Assembly: GCA_035559435.1 (NCBI GenBank)
Contig: DATMBC010000092.1
Span: forward strand, 1 to 41,170
DNA: 41,170 nt
Direction of reading: 5' to 3'
DNA from: a bacterium
GTDB lineage: Bacteria > Zixibacteria > MSB-5A5 > WJJR01
Shown here piece after piece: positions 8,492-17,345 of the stretch (position 1 is its first letter; each line of letters starts with the position of its first letter). A model generated the notes under the pieces. That model was not told where the DNA came from. It did not search any database and saw only the letters and a list, made by a program, of their open reading frames with translations. A program made the position numbers and the translations under genes.

Positions 8492-10873
8492 ATGCTGAAG
8501 CGAATGCTTCCGGCGGTCTGTTTGTGTGTGGCGGTCTTCCTGTGGGCGGCGCCGGGAGTGGCGACGGTGCGTGACGACGGCCATGTGAACCCGTCGCAGG
8601 GGGAGCGGATCCCCGGCGTGTTGGTGATCCAGCTGGCCGAGGGGTACATGCCTTTTGGCAACAAGCTGCAGAGCAACGGCGCGACCATGGGTGTGCCGGC
8701 GGTGGATCAGTTGAATGTGAAGCACGGGATGAGCGACTACTATCCCCTCTTTCCGCGCGGCAGCGCGAGCGCCAAGTCGGTGGCCGCCGGCCAATCGCCG
8801 ATGGACCGCTGGCATCTGCTCTACTTCGATCCGTCCGCCGATCTCGACAAACTGGCCGCCGAGTACGAGGCGCTGCCGGAGGTTGAGCGAGTCGACTTCG
8901 ATTACTTCGCCTATATCATGCGCACGCCCGACGATGCGCTGTATCCGCAGATGTTCCAACTCAATCAGGGCAGCGACCGTGACATGGACGCGCCGGAGGC
9001 GTGGGAGAAGACGGTCGGCAGTCCCGACATCATCCTCGCCGATACCGACACCGGGGTGCTCTGGTCGCATGAGGACTTAAACGCCAATGTCTGGATCAAC
9101 CCGGGCGAGGACCTGGACGGTGACCGGGTGGTGATGGATCCCTCGGACATGAACGGCATTGACGATGACGGCAACGGGTATGTCGATGACCTGATCGGTT
9201 GGGACTTTGTCACCAGCGGCAGTCTGGTCTGGCCGGGGGAGGACGGGGCGATCCAGGACAATGATCCCAACGACTTCAACGGGCATGGGACGCACACCTC
9301 GGGCACGATCGCGGCGACAACGAACAACACGGTCGGGGTGTCGGGGGTGGCCGGCGGATTCGGAGTGAGCGAGCCGGGCTGCCGGATCATGTGCCTGCGC
9401 ATGGGCTATTCGTTTGACGACGGCGGCCAGGAGAACGGCCGCACGCACATGAGCTATGTCGCGCAGGCGTTCACTTACGCCTACCGCAACGGGGCGACGG
9501 CGATCAATTACAGCTTTGGATCGTCGACCGGCGGCGGCATCGAGGCGGCAACCGACAGCGCGGTGGCGCACGAGCTGGTGATTTCGGCGGCGGCGGGCAA
9601 CGACAACGGCGGCGTCACGGGCTATCTGCAGAACCGTACCGACGTTTTGTGCGTGGCCTCGACGACCTCCAACGACACCCGTTCCAGTTTCTCCAATTAC
9701 GGGCCGCAGGTGGATGTCGCGGCGCCGGGCTCCTCGATCTACAGCACCGTGTCGAACCACTACTCGCCGACGTACGCGCGGTTCAGCGGGACCTCGATGG
9801 CGGCGCCGCAGGTGGTCGGTCAGGTGGGGCTGATCCGATCGTTGAACCCGTCGCTGACGCGTCAGGACGTGTTCGACATCATTATCGGCACAGCCGACAA
9901 CATCGACGCGCTCAATCCGGCCTATGTCGGGATGCTGGGATCGGGGCGAATCAACCTCAACAACTCGCTGCAGAATCTGGCGTCGACCAACTTCGCGGCC
10001 GATCCGCGCGTGGGACCGGCGCCTTTGTATGTGCAGTTCTACGACAGTTCGTTTACGCCGCCGACGGGGTGGACATGGTATTTCGGCGACGGAGACTCGG
10101 CCTTGATCCAGAACCCGTCGCATGTCTACGGTCCGGGGCTGTGGGATGTCACGCTGCGGACGCAGACGGCGCTGGGGACCGGGCTCAAGCAGAAGGTCAG
10201 TTACATCGCGGCGCTGGCGGAGACGCTGGCGGCGGTCGACACGGTCGCGCCGGCGGGCACGGTGGTGGCGGTTGATGTCTGGGCGACCAACTTCCAGCCG
10301 GTGAAGGAGATCATACTGCCGTTGCGGGCCACCAACATTCCCGGCTCGGCCACGCTGGACTCGATGGTGACGACCGGATGCCGCACGGATTATTTCGAGT
10401 ACAAGCAACTGGTGTACGACGCGCGCACCACCGGCGCGGTGTGCATGCGGATGCGCGCCGACAACAATCAGAATGGCTCCCCGGCCCCGTTGGCGCCAGG
10501 CGCGGGGCCGATCGCGCGGCTGTGGTTTAAGATGAAAAGCAACGTGAACCCGGCCAACTTCATCACCGTCGACACGGCGACGCTGGGGATTTCGCAACTG
10601 CAGCTGAAGTTCAGCTCGCCGGTGCTGGACTTTGTGCCGACCTACAACGCCGGCATGGTCAATCTCTTTGTCCTGCCCGGGGACATCGACTATGACGGCG
10701 CGCATACGGTGATCGATGTCACGCTGGCGGTCGATCACCTGTTCCGCTCGGTGCCGTTGCCGACGCCGCCGGATCGTGTCGACGCCAACTGCGACGGAGA
10801 GTACAACATTCTCGATGTGATCAAGGTGGTGGAATTCGCCTTTCGCGCCGGCGTGCCGCAGCCGTGTCCGTGA
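8492..10873 (+). CDS. Secreted subtilisin-like S8 protease with PKD, cohesin-like and dockerin modules
   Basis: The protein has 793 residues. Residues 1-25 are a signal peptide and about 30-150 a prodomain-like region. The S8 catalytic domain shows the full triad: D186 in LADTDTGV, H265 in NGHGTHTSG, S435 in FSGTSMAAP. A PKD-like domain follows at about 500-575 (TWYFGDGDS), then a cohesin-like beta domain at about 580-705 (PAGTVVAVDVWATN, IARLWFKMKS), then a dockerin-like pair of calcium loops at about 730-793 (GDIDYDGAHTVIDVTLAVD and DANCDGEYNILDVIKVV), ending in PCP. It should act outside the cell as a serine endopeptidase, possibly docked to other proteins through the C-terminus. ATG 8492 has GAGGAG six bases upstream. 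The cohesin-like call is the weakest part. Confidence 0.9.
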   Translation: MLKRMLPAVCLCVAVFLWAAPGVATVRDDGHVNPSQGERIPGVLVIQLAEGYMPFGNKLQSNGATMGVPAVDQLNVKHGMSDYYPLFPRGSASAKSVAAGQSPMDRWHLLYFDPSADLDKLAAEYEALPEVERVDFDYFAYIMRTPDDALYPQMFQLNQGSDRDMDAPEAWEKTVGSPDIILADTDTGVLWSHEDLNANVWINPGEDLDGDRVVMDPSDMNGIDDDGNGYVDDLIGWDFVTSGSLVWPGEDGAIQDNDPNDFNGHGTHTSGTIAATTNNTVGVSGVAGGFGVSEPGCRIMCLRMGYSFDDGGQENGRTHMSYVAQAFTYAYRNGATAINYSFGSSTGGGIEAATDSAVAHELVISAAAGNDNGGVTGYLQNRTDVLCVASTTSNDTRSSFSNYGPQVDVAAPGSSIYSTVSNHYSPTYARFSGTSMAAPQVVGQVGLIRSLNPSLTRQDVFDIIIGTADNIDALNPAYVGMLGSGRINLNNSLQNLASTNFAADPRVGPAPLYVQFYDSSFTPPTGWTWYFGDGDSALIQNPSHVYGPGLWDVTLRTQTALGTGLKQKVSYIAALAETLAAVDTVAPAGTVVAVDVWATNFQPVKEIILPLRATNIPGSATLDSMVTTGCRTDYFEYKQLVYDARTTGAVCMRMRADNNQNGSPAPLAPGAGPIARLWFKMKSNVNPANFITVDTATLGISQLQLKFSSPVLDFVPTYNAGMVNLFVLPGDIDYDGAHTVIDVTLAVDHLFRSVPLPTPPDRVDANCDGEYNILDVIKVVEFAFRAGVPQPCP

Positions 10874-10905
10874 GGGCCGCGATCCGTCATCAGATGGTCT
10901 GGCAA

Positions 10906-10925
10906 AGGCGGGTCTTTACCCGCCT
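10906..10925 (+). terminator. Terminator-like hairpin after the S8 protease gene
   Basis: AGGCGGGT and ACCCGCCT form an 8-bp stem around CTTT, 33 bases after the stop codon; an outer GGCA/TGCC pairing extends it. There is no clear T-run, so it may be a REP-like hairpin or a weak terminator. Confidence 0.45.
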
Positions 10926-11019
10926 TCTGCCTGAATGGTGGATCGGGCGGCAAGGACGGCAACAGGCGGGGCGGGAGGATCGTTGCCGTCAGTGCAGTGT
11001 TGGTGTATCTTTCCTATCT

Positions 11020-13347
11020 ATGACGAAAAAGCCAGCCCCTGTGCCTGTCGCGGTGTCCGGGTGGTCCTTCGACTGGCTGGTGGGCGGCATCGTGGTGCTG
11101 GCGCTGGTCCATTTCCTCACGGCGTGGCGTCCCGGCATCTGGACCTGGGGACTGGACTATTGGGCCGAGTTGCCGTTGTGGGGCCGGTCGTTGCTGTTGC
11201 TTTTGGTGGCGGTGGCGGTGTTCCCGGGGGTGGCGGAGCGAGTGGCGGCGACGATGGAGCGTCGGGTGTGGCCACGGGGCGCATCGTGGGGCTTCCTGGC
11301 GGCGGCGGCGGCGTTGTTTCTCCTCTTCCGCATGCGGGGGTATGCCTACGGCGACGGGTACTCGTTTCGCGGCTATCTGGCCGGCGGATTCCCCGACATC
11401 AGCGGCAATCTGGCGTTGATGGGCGGCGACCTGACGGTGCACTGGTTGGTCTTCAAAGCCATCGTAGCGCCCTTGGGCGGATCGCCGGAAACCGCTTATG
11501 CCCTTCTCAGCGCGGCGGCGGGAGTCGCCATGTTGGCGGCGATCGCCACGATCGCCCGGCACCTCTACCCGAAGGACCGCGGCGCGCGTTGGATGGTGAT
11601 TGGGGCCGGCTGTTCCAGTGGGATGGCGGCGCTCTGGTTCGGGCATGTCGAGGCCTACTCGCTGGTCGGCGCGGCGCTGCTCTGGAGTCTGCTCTTCCTG
11701 TTGCGGAGCCGGCTTCTGTGGGCGACGGCGCTGTGGGTACTGGGCTGTGTCCTGCATCTGTTGGCGGTGGCGTTTCTGCCAGCGCTCTTGTGGGTCCTCT
11801 TCGGCAAGCGCACGGTAAGCGGGCTCCTGCCGCGCCGTGCGGGGGCGCTCTTCCTCATCGGCTTTGTCGGCTGGGGCATCGCGGGCGCGGTCTTTTCGAC
11901 GGTGAAGCCCGGCATCTTTGTGCCGCTTTGGGCATCGGAGGAGACCTCGTACACGGCCTTCGGGTTGCCGCATCTGTCCGACACGGTCAATCTGCTATTG
12001 TTTGCCGCGCCGATCGGGGTGATTGGCTTGCTGGCCTGGCTGGCGGGCGCGGGTCGCAAGCCGCTGGACACGTCGTTGGGCATCCTGGCGGTGGCGGCGG
12101 CCTCCTTGTGGTTTTTCTCGTTCTGGGTGGATCCGTTGATCGGCGCGTTCCGCGATTGGGACCTGATCGGCGTCTACGGCATTCCGTTGTCGATTCTGGG
12201 CGCGGCGCAGCTGGCGCGTGGAACGACCGCGACGGGGGGTGTGCGGGCGCAGTGGGTGATGATCGGGGCGCTGGCGCTGGTCCACAGCGGGGCGTTTGTG
12301 TGGGGCGCGCGCGATGAGCGGGCGGTGGTGGCGCGTGTGGACCGTTTGGTGCGCGAGGATCCGCATTACACGCAGCAATTCCACCGTGGCGAGCGGCTGA
12401 TGTCGTGGGCGTATGTGCTGGCCCATCTGACCGGCGACCGTCAGACCGCCATCGAGCACCTGCGCAAGCGCTCAATCTGGCAGCCGCGCGATGTGAACTC
12501 CTGGCGCAACCTGGGCAGTCTGCATTGGCAATTGCAGCAATACGACAGCGCCGCGGCCTGTTTCGAGAAGGCGCTGGAACTGTCGCCGAACGATGCGCAG
12601 GCGCTGGAGCAGCTGGGGTTGACTTATTCCTCGCTGCAACGCTGGGAGGAAGCGAGGGCCACGATGCAGCGTCTGGAAGGTGTGCGCACGCTCAAGATCA
12701 ATGAACTCAATGTCCTGGCGTTCGCCAATCTGTGGCTGAAAGACGAGGCGGCGGCCGACTCGCTGGCACGGGTGAGCATCGCGCGCGACCCGAATCAGCA
12801 GGAGGCCTACTATTACCGCGCGATCATCGCCGAACAGAAGGCGGATACGAACGGGGCGCTGGAGCACCTCGAGCGGGCGATGGTCGGCGGCGCACGGGTG
12901 GAGGATGTCTACCTGCGCTGCGTGCGGCTCTATCAGGCGAAGTTGCGCTGGGAGGACGGAGCGCGGGTGGCGCGGATGTGGCAGGAGCAATTCCCGACGT
13001 CGGGATGGGCGTCTTTCTTCCTCGGGATGTCGTATGTGGCCACCAAACAGTATGAGGCGGCGCGGAACGCGTTCGAGGCGGCGCTGGTGAACAATCCGCG
13101 TCACTCGCTGGCGCACTTCTATCTGGCGACGGTCTATCGCAATCTGGGTCAGGCGGACCGTGCCAAGGCCGCGGCGGAACGGGCCATCGAGTTGGACTCC
13201 AGCCTGGCTCCCCCTTATCTCGAATTGGTCTATCTGGCCGCCGATGCCAATGACCGGGCGGCGGCGGTGGCGGCGACGCGTGAGTATCTGAAACGCTCGC
13301 CGGTTGATTCGGGGATGTCGTATCTGCAGCAATTCATGGAACCCTAA
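11020..13347 (+). CDS. Polytopic membrane protein, GT-C glycosyltransferase-like, fused to C-terminal TPR repeats
   Basis: The protein has 775 residues. Residues about 15-420 contain roughly ten hydrophobic membrane segments. The first large loop has GYAYGDGYSFRGY and later HWLVFKAI, followed by WFGHVEAYSL; this layout resembles GT-C type lipid-linked sugar transferases and related PMT/DUF2723-like proteins, but I see no decisive catalytic motif. From about residue 430 to the end there are tandem 34-residue TPR units (for example WRNLGSLHWQLQQYDSAAACF and AHFYLATVYRNLGQADRAKA). An envelope glycosylation or assembly role is plausible. ATG 11020 fits the start of the hydrophilic N-tail; no Shine-Dalgarno is visible, so the start is less sure. 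It follows the S8 gene by 146 bp. Confidence 0.7.
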   Translation: MTKKPAPVPVAVSGWSFDWLVGGIVVLALVHFLTAWRPGIWTWGLDYWAELPLWGRSLLLLLVAVAVFPGVAERVAATMERRVWPRGASWGFLAAAAALFLLFRMRGYAYGDGYSFRGYLAGGFPDISGNLALMGGDLTVHWLVFKAIVAPLGGSPETAYALLSAAAGVAMLAAIATIARHLYPKDRGARWMVIGAGCSSGMAALWFGHVEAYSLVGAALLWSLLFLLRSRLLWATALWVLGCVLHLLAVAFLPALLWVLFGKRTVSGLLPRRAGALFLIGFVGWGIAGAVFSTVKPGIFVPLWASEETSYTAFGLPHLSDTVNLLLFAAPIGVIGLLAWLAGAGRKPLDTSLGILAVAAASLWFFSFWVDPLIGAFRDWDLIGVYGIPLSILGAAQLARGTTATGGVRAQWVMIGALALVHSGAFVWGARDERAVVARVDRLVREDPHYTQQFHRGERLMSWAYVLAHLTGDRQTAIEHLRKRSIWQPRDVNSWRNLGSLHWQLQQYDSAAACFEKALELSPNDAQALEQLGLTYSSLQRWEEARATMQRLEGVRTLKINELNVLAFANLWLKDEAAADSLARVSIARDPNQQEAYYYRAIIAEQKADTNGALEHLERAMVGGARVEDVYLRCVRLYQAKLRWEDGARVARMWQEQFPTSGWASFFLGMSYVATKQYEAARNAFEAALVNNPRHSLAHFYLATVYRNLGQADRAKAAAERAIELDSSLAPPYLELVYLAADANDRAAAVAATREYLKRSPVDSGMSYLQQFMEP

Positions 13348-13674
13348 GGGCGGATTGAAGAAAGACGGGAACAGCCCGGCGGTGGGCGCGTATGAAGTGC
13401 AAGGCCGTCTTTGTGACGCGTCTCGGGGATGGGCCGGTCAGTTGGCCGGTAATCGCAGGGGCCGTAAGTTGACGCGACCCGGGTTGATCCGGCAGGGAGA
13501 TTGCGCTTAGGAACCGGTGGAACAGAATCTGGCGGGTGTGTGTCGTGGAAGTGTGCATGACGGAGATAAATGGTTGCAAAACAAAGCACATCCTGTCATC
13601 GTAGAAGCAGAGAGCAGGCCGCCGGGAGGGCGGCATGAGCGGGGCAATGGGACCCAAACCAAGGTGAGTTTGTC
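13348..13674. other. Intergenic region before the processing protease gene
   Basis: No gene is seen in these 327 bases. The first part holds an inverted repeat (AAAGACGG at 13361-13368 and CCGTCTTT at 13405-13412) that may terminate the upstream transcript. The rest presumably holds the promoter of the protease gene, but I see no convincing -35/-10 pair. Confidence 0.4.
13361..13412 (+). terminator. Long-loop inverted repeat after the membrane/TPR gene
   Basis: AAAGACGG and CCGTCTTT form an 8-bp stem enclosing 36 bases, and the second arm ends in TTT. It starts 14 bases after the stop codon. The long loop makes the terminator call uncertain. Confidence 0.3.
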
Positions 13675-15489
13675 ATGACGCATGATCGTCGCTTCCGAGT
13701 GTACACCTTGTTTCTCGGCGTGCTGGCGGCCGTCACGATCTGGATTGTCGGATCGGGCGAGGCCACGCCGCACCGCGAGGCGTTGTGGGCGCAGGCGGAC
13801 CGTCAACCGGTCGACACCGACCGCGGGCCGTCCACGTCGGGCGCCAGCCGTGAGACTCTCTATAAGTATTCGAAGCTATTGACCGACATCTCCTATCGCA
13901 TCCAGTCGGCGTACATGGATACGATCAACACCAAGGAGATGATCTACTCCGGCATCCGCGGGATGCTCGATGTGCTGGATCCGTTTTCGGTGTTGATGGA
14001 GCAGCAGAACTACGACCGTCTGATGGAATCGACCCATGGCAAGTACGAGGGGTTGGGGATGCAGATCGATCTGCGCGAGGACACGGTGACCGTGGTCTCG
14101 CCGATCGAGGGCACGCCCGCCCAGCGGATGGGTCTGCAGGCGGGGGACCGAATCATCTCAATCGACGGCAAGAATGCGGTGGGCATGACCACCGAGCAGG
14201 CGTCGAAGTTGATGCGCGGTCCGGCGGGGACCAAGGTCTCCCTCACCATCAACCGGGTGGGGTTGCCCGAACCGCTGGAGTATGTGGTCGAGCGCGCGGT
14301 GATCGAGTTGAAGTCGGTGCCGTATTATGGCATGGCCGACGAGGCCAACAAGATCGGCTATCTGCGGCTCAACAAGTTTTCCGAGAGCACCGACAAGGAA
14401 CTGCAGGATGCCCTGATCGCGCTGAAGGGCATGGGCGCGCAGAGCGTGATCTTCGATCTGCGTTACAACGGCGGCGGGCTCTTGGACCAGGCGGTCAAGA
14501 CCGCCAATTTGTTCCTCGAGAAGGACAGACTGATCGTTTACACGCAAGGGCGCGACCCCGAGTCGCAGCGCAAGTACTTCTCGACCGAGCAGCCGATCGC
14601 GGCCGACATGCCGCTGGTCGTGCTGGTCGATGACGGGACCGCGTCGGCCTCGGAGATTGTCTCCGGCGCGATCCAGGACTGGGACCGCGGGCTGATCGTG
14701 GGCAACACGACCTTCGGCAAGGGGCTGGTGCAGCAGGTGTTCCGTCTGCCCGACACCGAGGATGTGGCGCTGAAACTGACCACGGCGCGCTACTTCGTGC
14801 CGTCGGGACGTTCGATTCAGAAGCCATCGCGCGCCACCAAGCACCCGAACATGGCCGACGAGGAAGCCACCGGCGAAGAGGATTCGGGGCATTCCAACGT
14901 GGTGGAGAAGGACGACTCGGAGGTCTACTACACCAACAAGGGGCGCAAGGTCTATGGCGGCGGCGGAATTGTGCCGGATGTGCTGATCGAGCGCGAATTG
15001 TTGCGGCCCTTGGAGATCAACCTGTGGCGGCAGGGCAAATTCTTCAATTACGCCGTCTATTACTCGTCGAAGAACCCGAACATCCCGCTTTCGTTCGAGG
15101 CATCGGACGAGGTGCTGGCCGACTTCCGCCGTTACCTGGAGGAGAACAAGTTCGACTACAAGACCGACACCGAAGTCGAACTGGACAAGATGCGCGACGC
15201 ATTGAAAGACGATCCGGAACGTCTGGCGATTTACCAGTCGGCCCTGGATCAGATGAAGGCGCTGGTGGCCAAGGAAAAGGAATTGGCCTTCACCGAGAGC
15301 GCCGATGTGCTCAAGCGCGAGATCAAGCGGGCGATCCTGAACAAGGTGTACGGCGAGCGCGGATATTACGAAGGCGTCATCCTCAAGGATGATCCGTATG
15401 TCGCCAAGGCCAAGGAGCTGCTCATTAACAAGGAGGAGTATAAGAAGCTTCTGGCGACCGACACGAAGAAGAATGGTGACAAATCGTAA
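13675..15489 (+). CDS. C-terminal processing serine protease (CtpA/Prc family, S41)
   Basis: The protein has 604 residues and an N-terminal membrane anchor or signal segment (residues 8-25), so it works in the periplasm. A PDZ domain covers about 122-205 (GLGMQIDLREDTV, GTPAQRMGLQAGDRIISIDG). The S41 core follows with YNGGGLLDQA, catalytic S324 in DDGTASASEI and K349 with Q353 in FGKGLVQQ; the 25-residue and 4-residue spacings match the family. About 240 residues follow, including a charged stretch near 385-405 and a helical C-terminal extension beyond the minimal CtpA. Members trim C-termini of envelope proteins. ATG 13675 has AAGGTGAG about eight bases upstream. A strong terminator follows, so the gene is probably transcribed alone or at the end of a unit. 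Confidence 0.92.
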   Translation: MTHDRRFRVYTLFLGVLAAVTIWIVGSGEATPHREALWAQADRQPVDTDRGPSTSGASRETLYKYSKLLTDISYRIQSAYMDTINTKEMIYSGIRGMLDVLDPFSVLMEQQNYDRLMESTHGKYEGLGMQIDLREDTVTVVSPIEGTPAQRMGLQAGDRIISIDGKNAVGMTTEQASKLMRGPAGTKVSLTINRVGLPEPLEYVVERAVIELKSVPYYGMADEANKIGYLRLNKFSESTDKELQDALIALKGMGAQSVIFDLRYNGGGLLDQAVKTANLFLEKDRLIVYTQGRDPESQRKYFSTEQPIAADMPLVVLVDDGTASASEIVSGAIQDWDRGLIVGNTTFGKGLVQQVFRLPDTEDVALKLTTARYFVPSGRSIQKPSRATKHPNMADEEATGEEDSGHSNVVEKDDSEVYYTNKGRKVYGGGGIVPDVLIERELLRPLEINLWRQGKFFNYAVYYSSKNPNIPLSFEASDEVLADFRRYLEENKFDYKTDTEVELDKMRDALKDDPERLAIYQSALDQMKALVAKEKELAFTESADVLKREIKRAILNKVYGERGYYEGVILKDDPYVAKAKELLINKEEYKKLLATDTKKNGDKS

Positions 15490-15516
15490 ATAGGATCAAC
15501 TCTCCGTGAGAACCTA

Positions 15517-15548
15517 CGGCCCCGCGGCACCCGCGGGGCCGTTTTGTT
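15517..15548 (+). terminator. Strong rho-independent terminator of the processing protease gene
   Basis: CGGCCCCGCGG (15517-15527) and CCGCGGGGCCG (15531-15541) make an 11-bp stem with a 3-base loop, followed by TTTTGTT, 28 bases after the stop codon. Confidence 0.9.
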
Positions 15549-15552
15549 GATT

Positions 15553-15582
15553 GGCGATTGACGATTTTCGATTGGCGATTGG
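15553..15582. repeat. Left inverted repeat flanking the four-helix-bundle gene
   Basis: A 30-base AT-richer sequence built from GATTGGCG/GATTGACG units around a central GATTTTCGATT. It matches the reverse complement of 15973-16002 at 28 of 30 positions. It lies ten bases outside the stop codon of the enclosed gene. Confidence 0.8.
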
Positions 15583-15592
15583 CGATTGGGGG

Positions 15593-15952
15593 CTACCTCT
15601 GAGTGTGAGTGCGGGCGGTCTTCTTTGAGGCGATCACCATGGAGAGGATTTCATTGGCTTCTCGCATGAGAGTGTCGAGCTGGCGATTCTCCACCAGGCC
15701 GGCGCGGGTCAGCAGCTCCATCCAGTACAGGCATTCGTCGTATTCTTCCTCTACGATGCCCAATTTTGCGATGAAATCGGCGCGCGACCTGGCCCGGCAT
15801 GCGGCGCGGTAGTTCGCGCCGACGGATGCCCCGCAGCGCAGCAGCTGTCGCGCGATGATATCACCCGTACGCGACTTCGGCAGCGCTTCGCACAGCCGGA
15901 CAACCGCCAAAGCAAATTCCAGAGTCCGCGCCTTGAACACATCCGCATTCAT
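15593..15952 (-). CDS. Four-helix-bundle protein of the 23S rRNA intervening-sequence/Avd-like family
   Basis: The protein has 119 residues and appears all-helical, matching the family often annotated as 'four helix bundle protein' or 'S23 ribosomal protein'. Typical features: the ARTLEFALAVVRLCEALP first helix, then RQLLRCGASVGANYRAACRA with the conserved small-residue turn, the basic ARSRADFIAKLGIVEEE segment and YWMELL. Relatives are encoded in 23S rRNA intervening sequences or accompany reverse transcriptases in diversity-generating retroelements (Avd); neither context is seen here. Function is unknown; RNA binding is plausible by family. ATG 15952 is preferred over an upstream in-frame ATG at 15976, which lies within the flanking repeat. 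The gene sits between two 30-bp inverted repeats, suggesting insertion as a unit. Confidence 0.85.
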   Translation of the reverse strand: MNADVFKARTLEFALAVVRLCEALPKSRTGDIIARQLLRCGASVGANYRAACRARSRADFIAKLGIVEEEYDECLYWMELLTRAGLVENRQLDTLMREANEILSMVIASKKTARTHTQR

Positions 15953-15972
15953 ACACGCAACTCCCCAGTCCT

Positions 15973-16002
15973 CCAATCGTCAATCGAAAATCGCCAATCG
16001 CC
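15973..16002. repeat. Right inverted repeat flanking the four-helix-bundle gene
   Basis: The reverse complement of this sequence matches 15553-15582 at 28 of 30 bases. It begins 20 bases upstream of the ATG at 15952 and ends two bases before the stop codon of the nuclease gene at 16005. Confidence 0.8.
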
Positions 16003-16004
16003 GA

Positions 16005-17228
16005 TCATCCCGGGTCGGGGCCGTCTTCGACGGTGTTGCCTTCTTTGATGGAGAGGCGGACGGTGGTCTGGATGTCGCGAGTGAGGAAGCGCTGGATTTG
16101 GTCGCGGAAAACGGGGTCAAAGGATTTGGAGTCGATAGTCTTGGTCAGTTTGGATTTGGAGAGGTCGGAAACCTTGTCCCAGAGGCCGGAATCGCGCACG
16201 AGGCCTTCGAGGACCTTGCGTTGGGGGTCATCGGTGGCGGGCAGTTTCCAGATCGGCGAGCGGGTGACCGAGACCTGCACGCCATGCCCCTGAAGTTTGG
16301 TGAAGTTCATGCGGGCGGCGAAGTCGACGATCTGCTGCTTGAGTTCCTCGACTCTCTGCTCGGCCTGATCGAGACGGCGCCGGGCCTGCGCATACTGGTC
16401 GGCCAGCTTGACGCCGTCATCGGCGGCGAACTCCTGCGGGGACATGGCGGCGACCACGACCGCGTGGCGTTTGGCGGGACACAACTCGCGGAACTCGCAC
16501 CAGTCGCAGAGCATGGACTCGTGAGGCGGGAAGTCGTTTTTGACTTTCGCCTCCTCGATGGTGTCGATCAGACGGATGGTGTCGAAGCGCAGTTCCTCGA
16601 GCTGGTCCGGCGTGCGGGTCGAGACCAGCGAGCGGTTGGCGCGCAGGTAATGCCAGATCAGGCGGACGTTCTTCACATCGTTGAGGCGGCGCTGAATGCC
16701 GATCTGGTAGAGCGCCAGCTGCCGGTCGCGGTCGACCTCCTCCTGGGTGCGCATGCGCTGATTGGTCTTGTAGTCATGGATTTCAATGGCGCCATCCTCG
16801 GCTTCGGCCAGCCGATCGATGAACCCCTGAATCTTGTAGTGGCCGGAGGGGTCCAGATCGAAGACCAGCCGTTCCTCGAGGCCAAGCACACGGGCATCGC
16901 GGAAGGGATAGAACTTCTTGAAGTAGTCCATGACACAGCGGCGGCCGAGGTTCTTGTAGTCCTCGCCGGTCAAATGCTCGCGCACGATCAGGATGTTCTC
17001 GTTCCACCCCTTGGTCCAGGCGTCCTCGTAGAAGGCGTTGAGGTCCTCCCATTTGGGGGTGCGCTCCATTTCCACCCACTTGTAGAGTTGTTCGAGGGTG
17101 TCATGGACCATCGAGCCCATGAAGGCCTCGGCGGTGGTCTCCTGCGCGACTTTCACCTGTTCGACATAGCGGAAGGCGAATTTGCGCGGGCAGTTTTCGT
17201 AGGTGGACAGACGGCTGTGGGAGTACAT
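16005..17228 (-). CDS. RecB/Cas4-like PD-(D/E)XK nuclease with predicted 4Fe-4S cluster
   Basis: The protein has 407 residues. The nuclease core shows H43 (GSMVHDTLE), D138 (QGFIDRL), D152-x-K154 (EIHDYKT) and the QxxxY motif Q170-Y174, as in RecB-family exonucleases. Four cysteines are placed as in AddB/Cas4-type enzymes: C13 in YENCPRKF near the N-terminus and C241, C244, C250 in LCDWCEFRELC; they likely hold an iron-sulfur cluster. Residues 270-305 form a coiled-coil, and the last 100 residues are a C-terminal extension. It probably processes DNA ends in repair or recombination. ATG 17228 is chosen because homology starts at MYSHSRLSTYENC and GGAGCG lies eight bases upstream. No cas genes are nearby. 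Confidence 0.88.
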   Translation of the reverse strand: MYSHSRLSTYENCPRKFAFRYVEQVKVAQETTAEAFMGSMVHDTLEQLYKWVEMERTPKWEDLNAFYEDAWTKGWNENILIVREHLTGEDYKNLGRRCVMDYFKKFYPFRDARVLGLEERLVFDLDPSGHYKIQGFIDRLAEAEDGAIEIHDYKTNQRMRTQEEVDRDRQLALYQIGIQRRLNDVKNVRLIWHYLRANRSLVSTRTPDQLEELRFDTIRLIDTIEEAKVKNDFPPHESMLCDWCEFRELCPAKRHAVVVAAMSPQEFAADDGVKLADQYAQARRRLDQAEQRVEELKQQIVDFAARMNFTKLQGHGVQVSVTRSPIWKLPATDDPQRKVLEGLVRDSGLWDKVSDLSKSKLTKTIDSKSFDPVFRDQIQRFLTRDIQTTVRLSIKEGNTVEDGPDPG

Positions 17229-17304
17229 AAGCGACGCTCCGGGTTTGGATTGAATTATCGGCGGCGCGCGCGGGGAGACAATCACTTTGTGCGGGGAAAC
17301 AAAG

Positions 17305-17345
17305 ATTCCAAGCCGTCCGGCTCTCTTTGCCGGACGGCTTGGAAT
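17305..17345. repeat. Perfect 17-bp hairpin, AAAGAG-loop REP family
   Basis: ATTCCAAGCCGTCCGGC (17305-17321) and its exact complement (17329-17345) enclose TCTCTTT, preceded by AACAAAG and followed by GACGG. A related hairpin with a different but equally complementary stem lies at 20696-20732. Confidence 0.75.

Noticed and set aside
13348-13674. tRNA or structured ncRNA in the gap
   Set aside because: No cloverleaf or conserved T-loop sequence could be found; only a long-loop inverted repeat is visible.
15553-15592. GATTGGCG short tandem units as a CRISPR or satellite array
   Set aside because: The units are 8-9 bases without spacers, and they form one half of an inverted repeat around a gene.
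15593-15952. Diversity-generating retroelement (Avd accessory gene)
   Set aside because: No reverse transcriptase, template repeat or variable repeat is nearby; only the protein family is related.
16005-17228. Cas4 of a CRISPR system
   Set aside because: Motifs are Cas4/RecB-like, but the protein is about twice as long as Cas4 and there are no cas genes or CRISPR repeats in the window.
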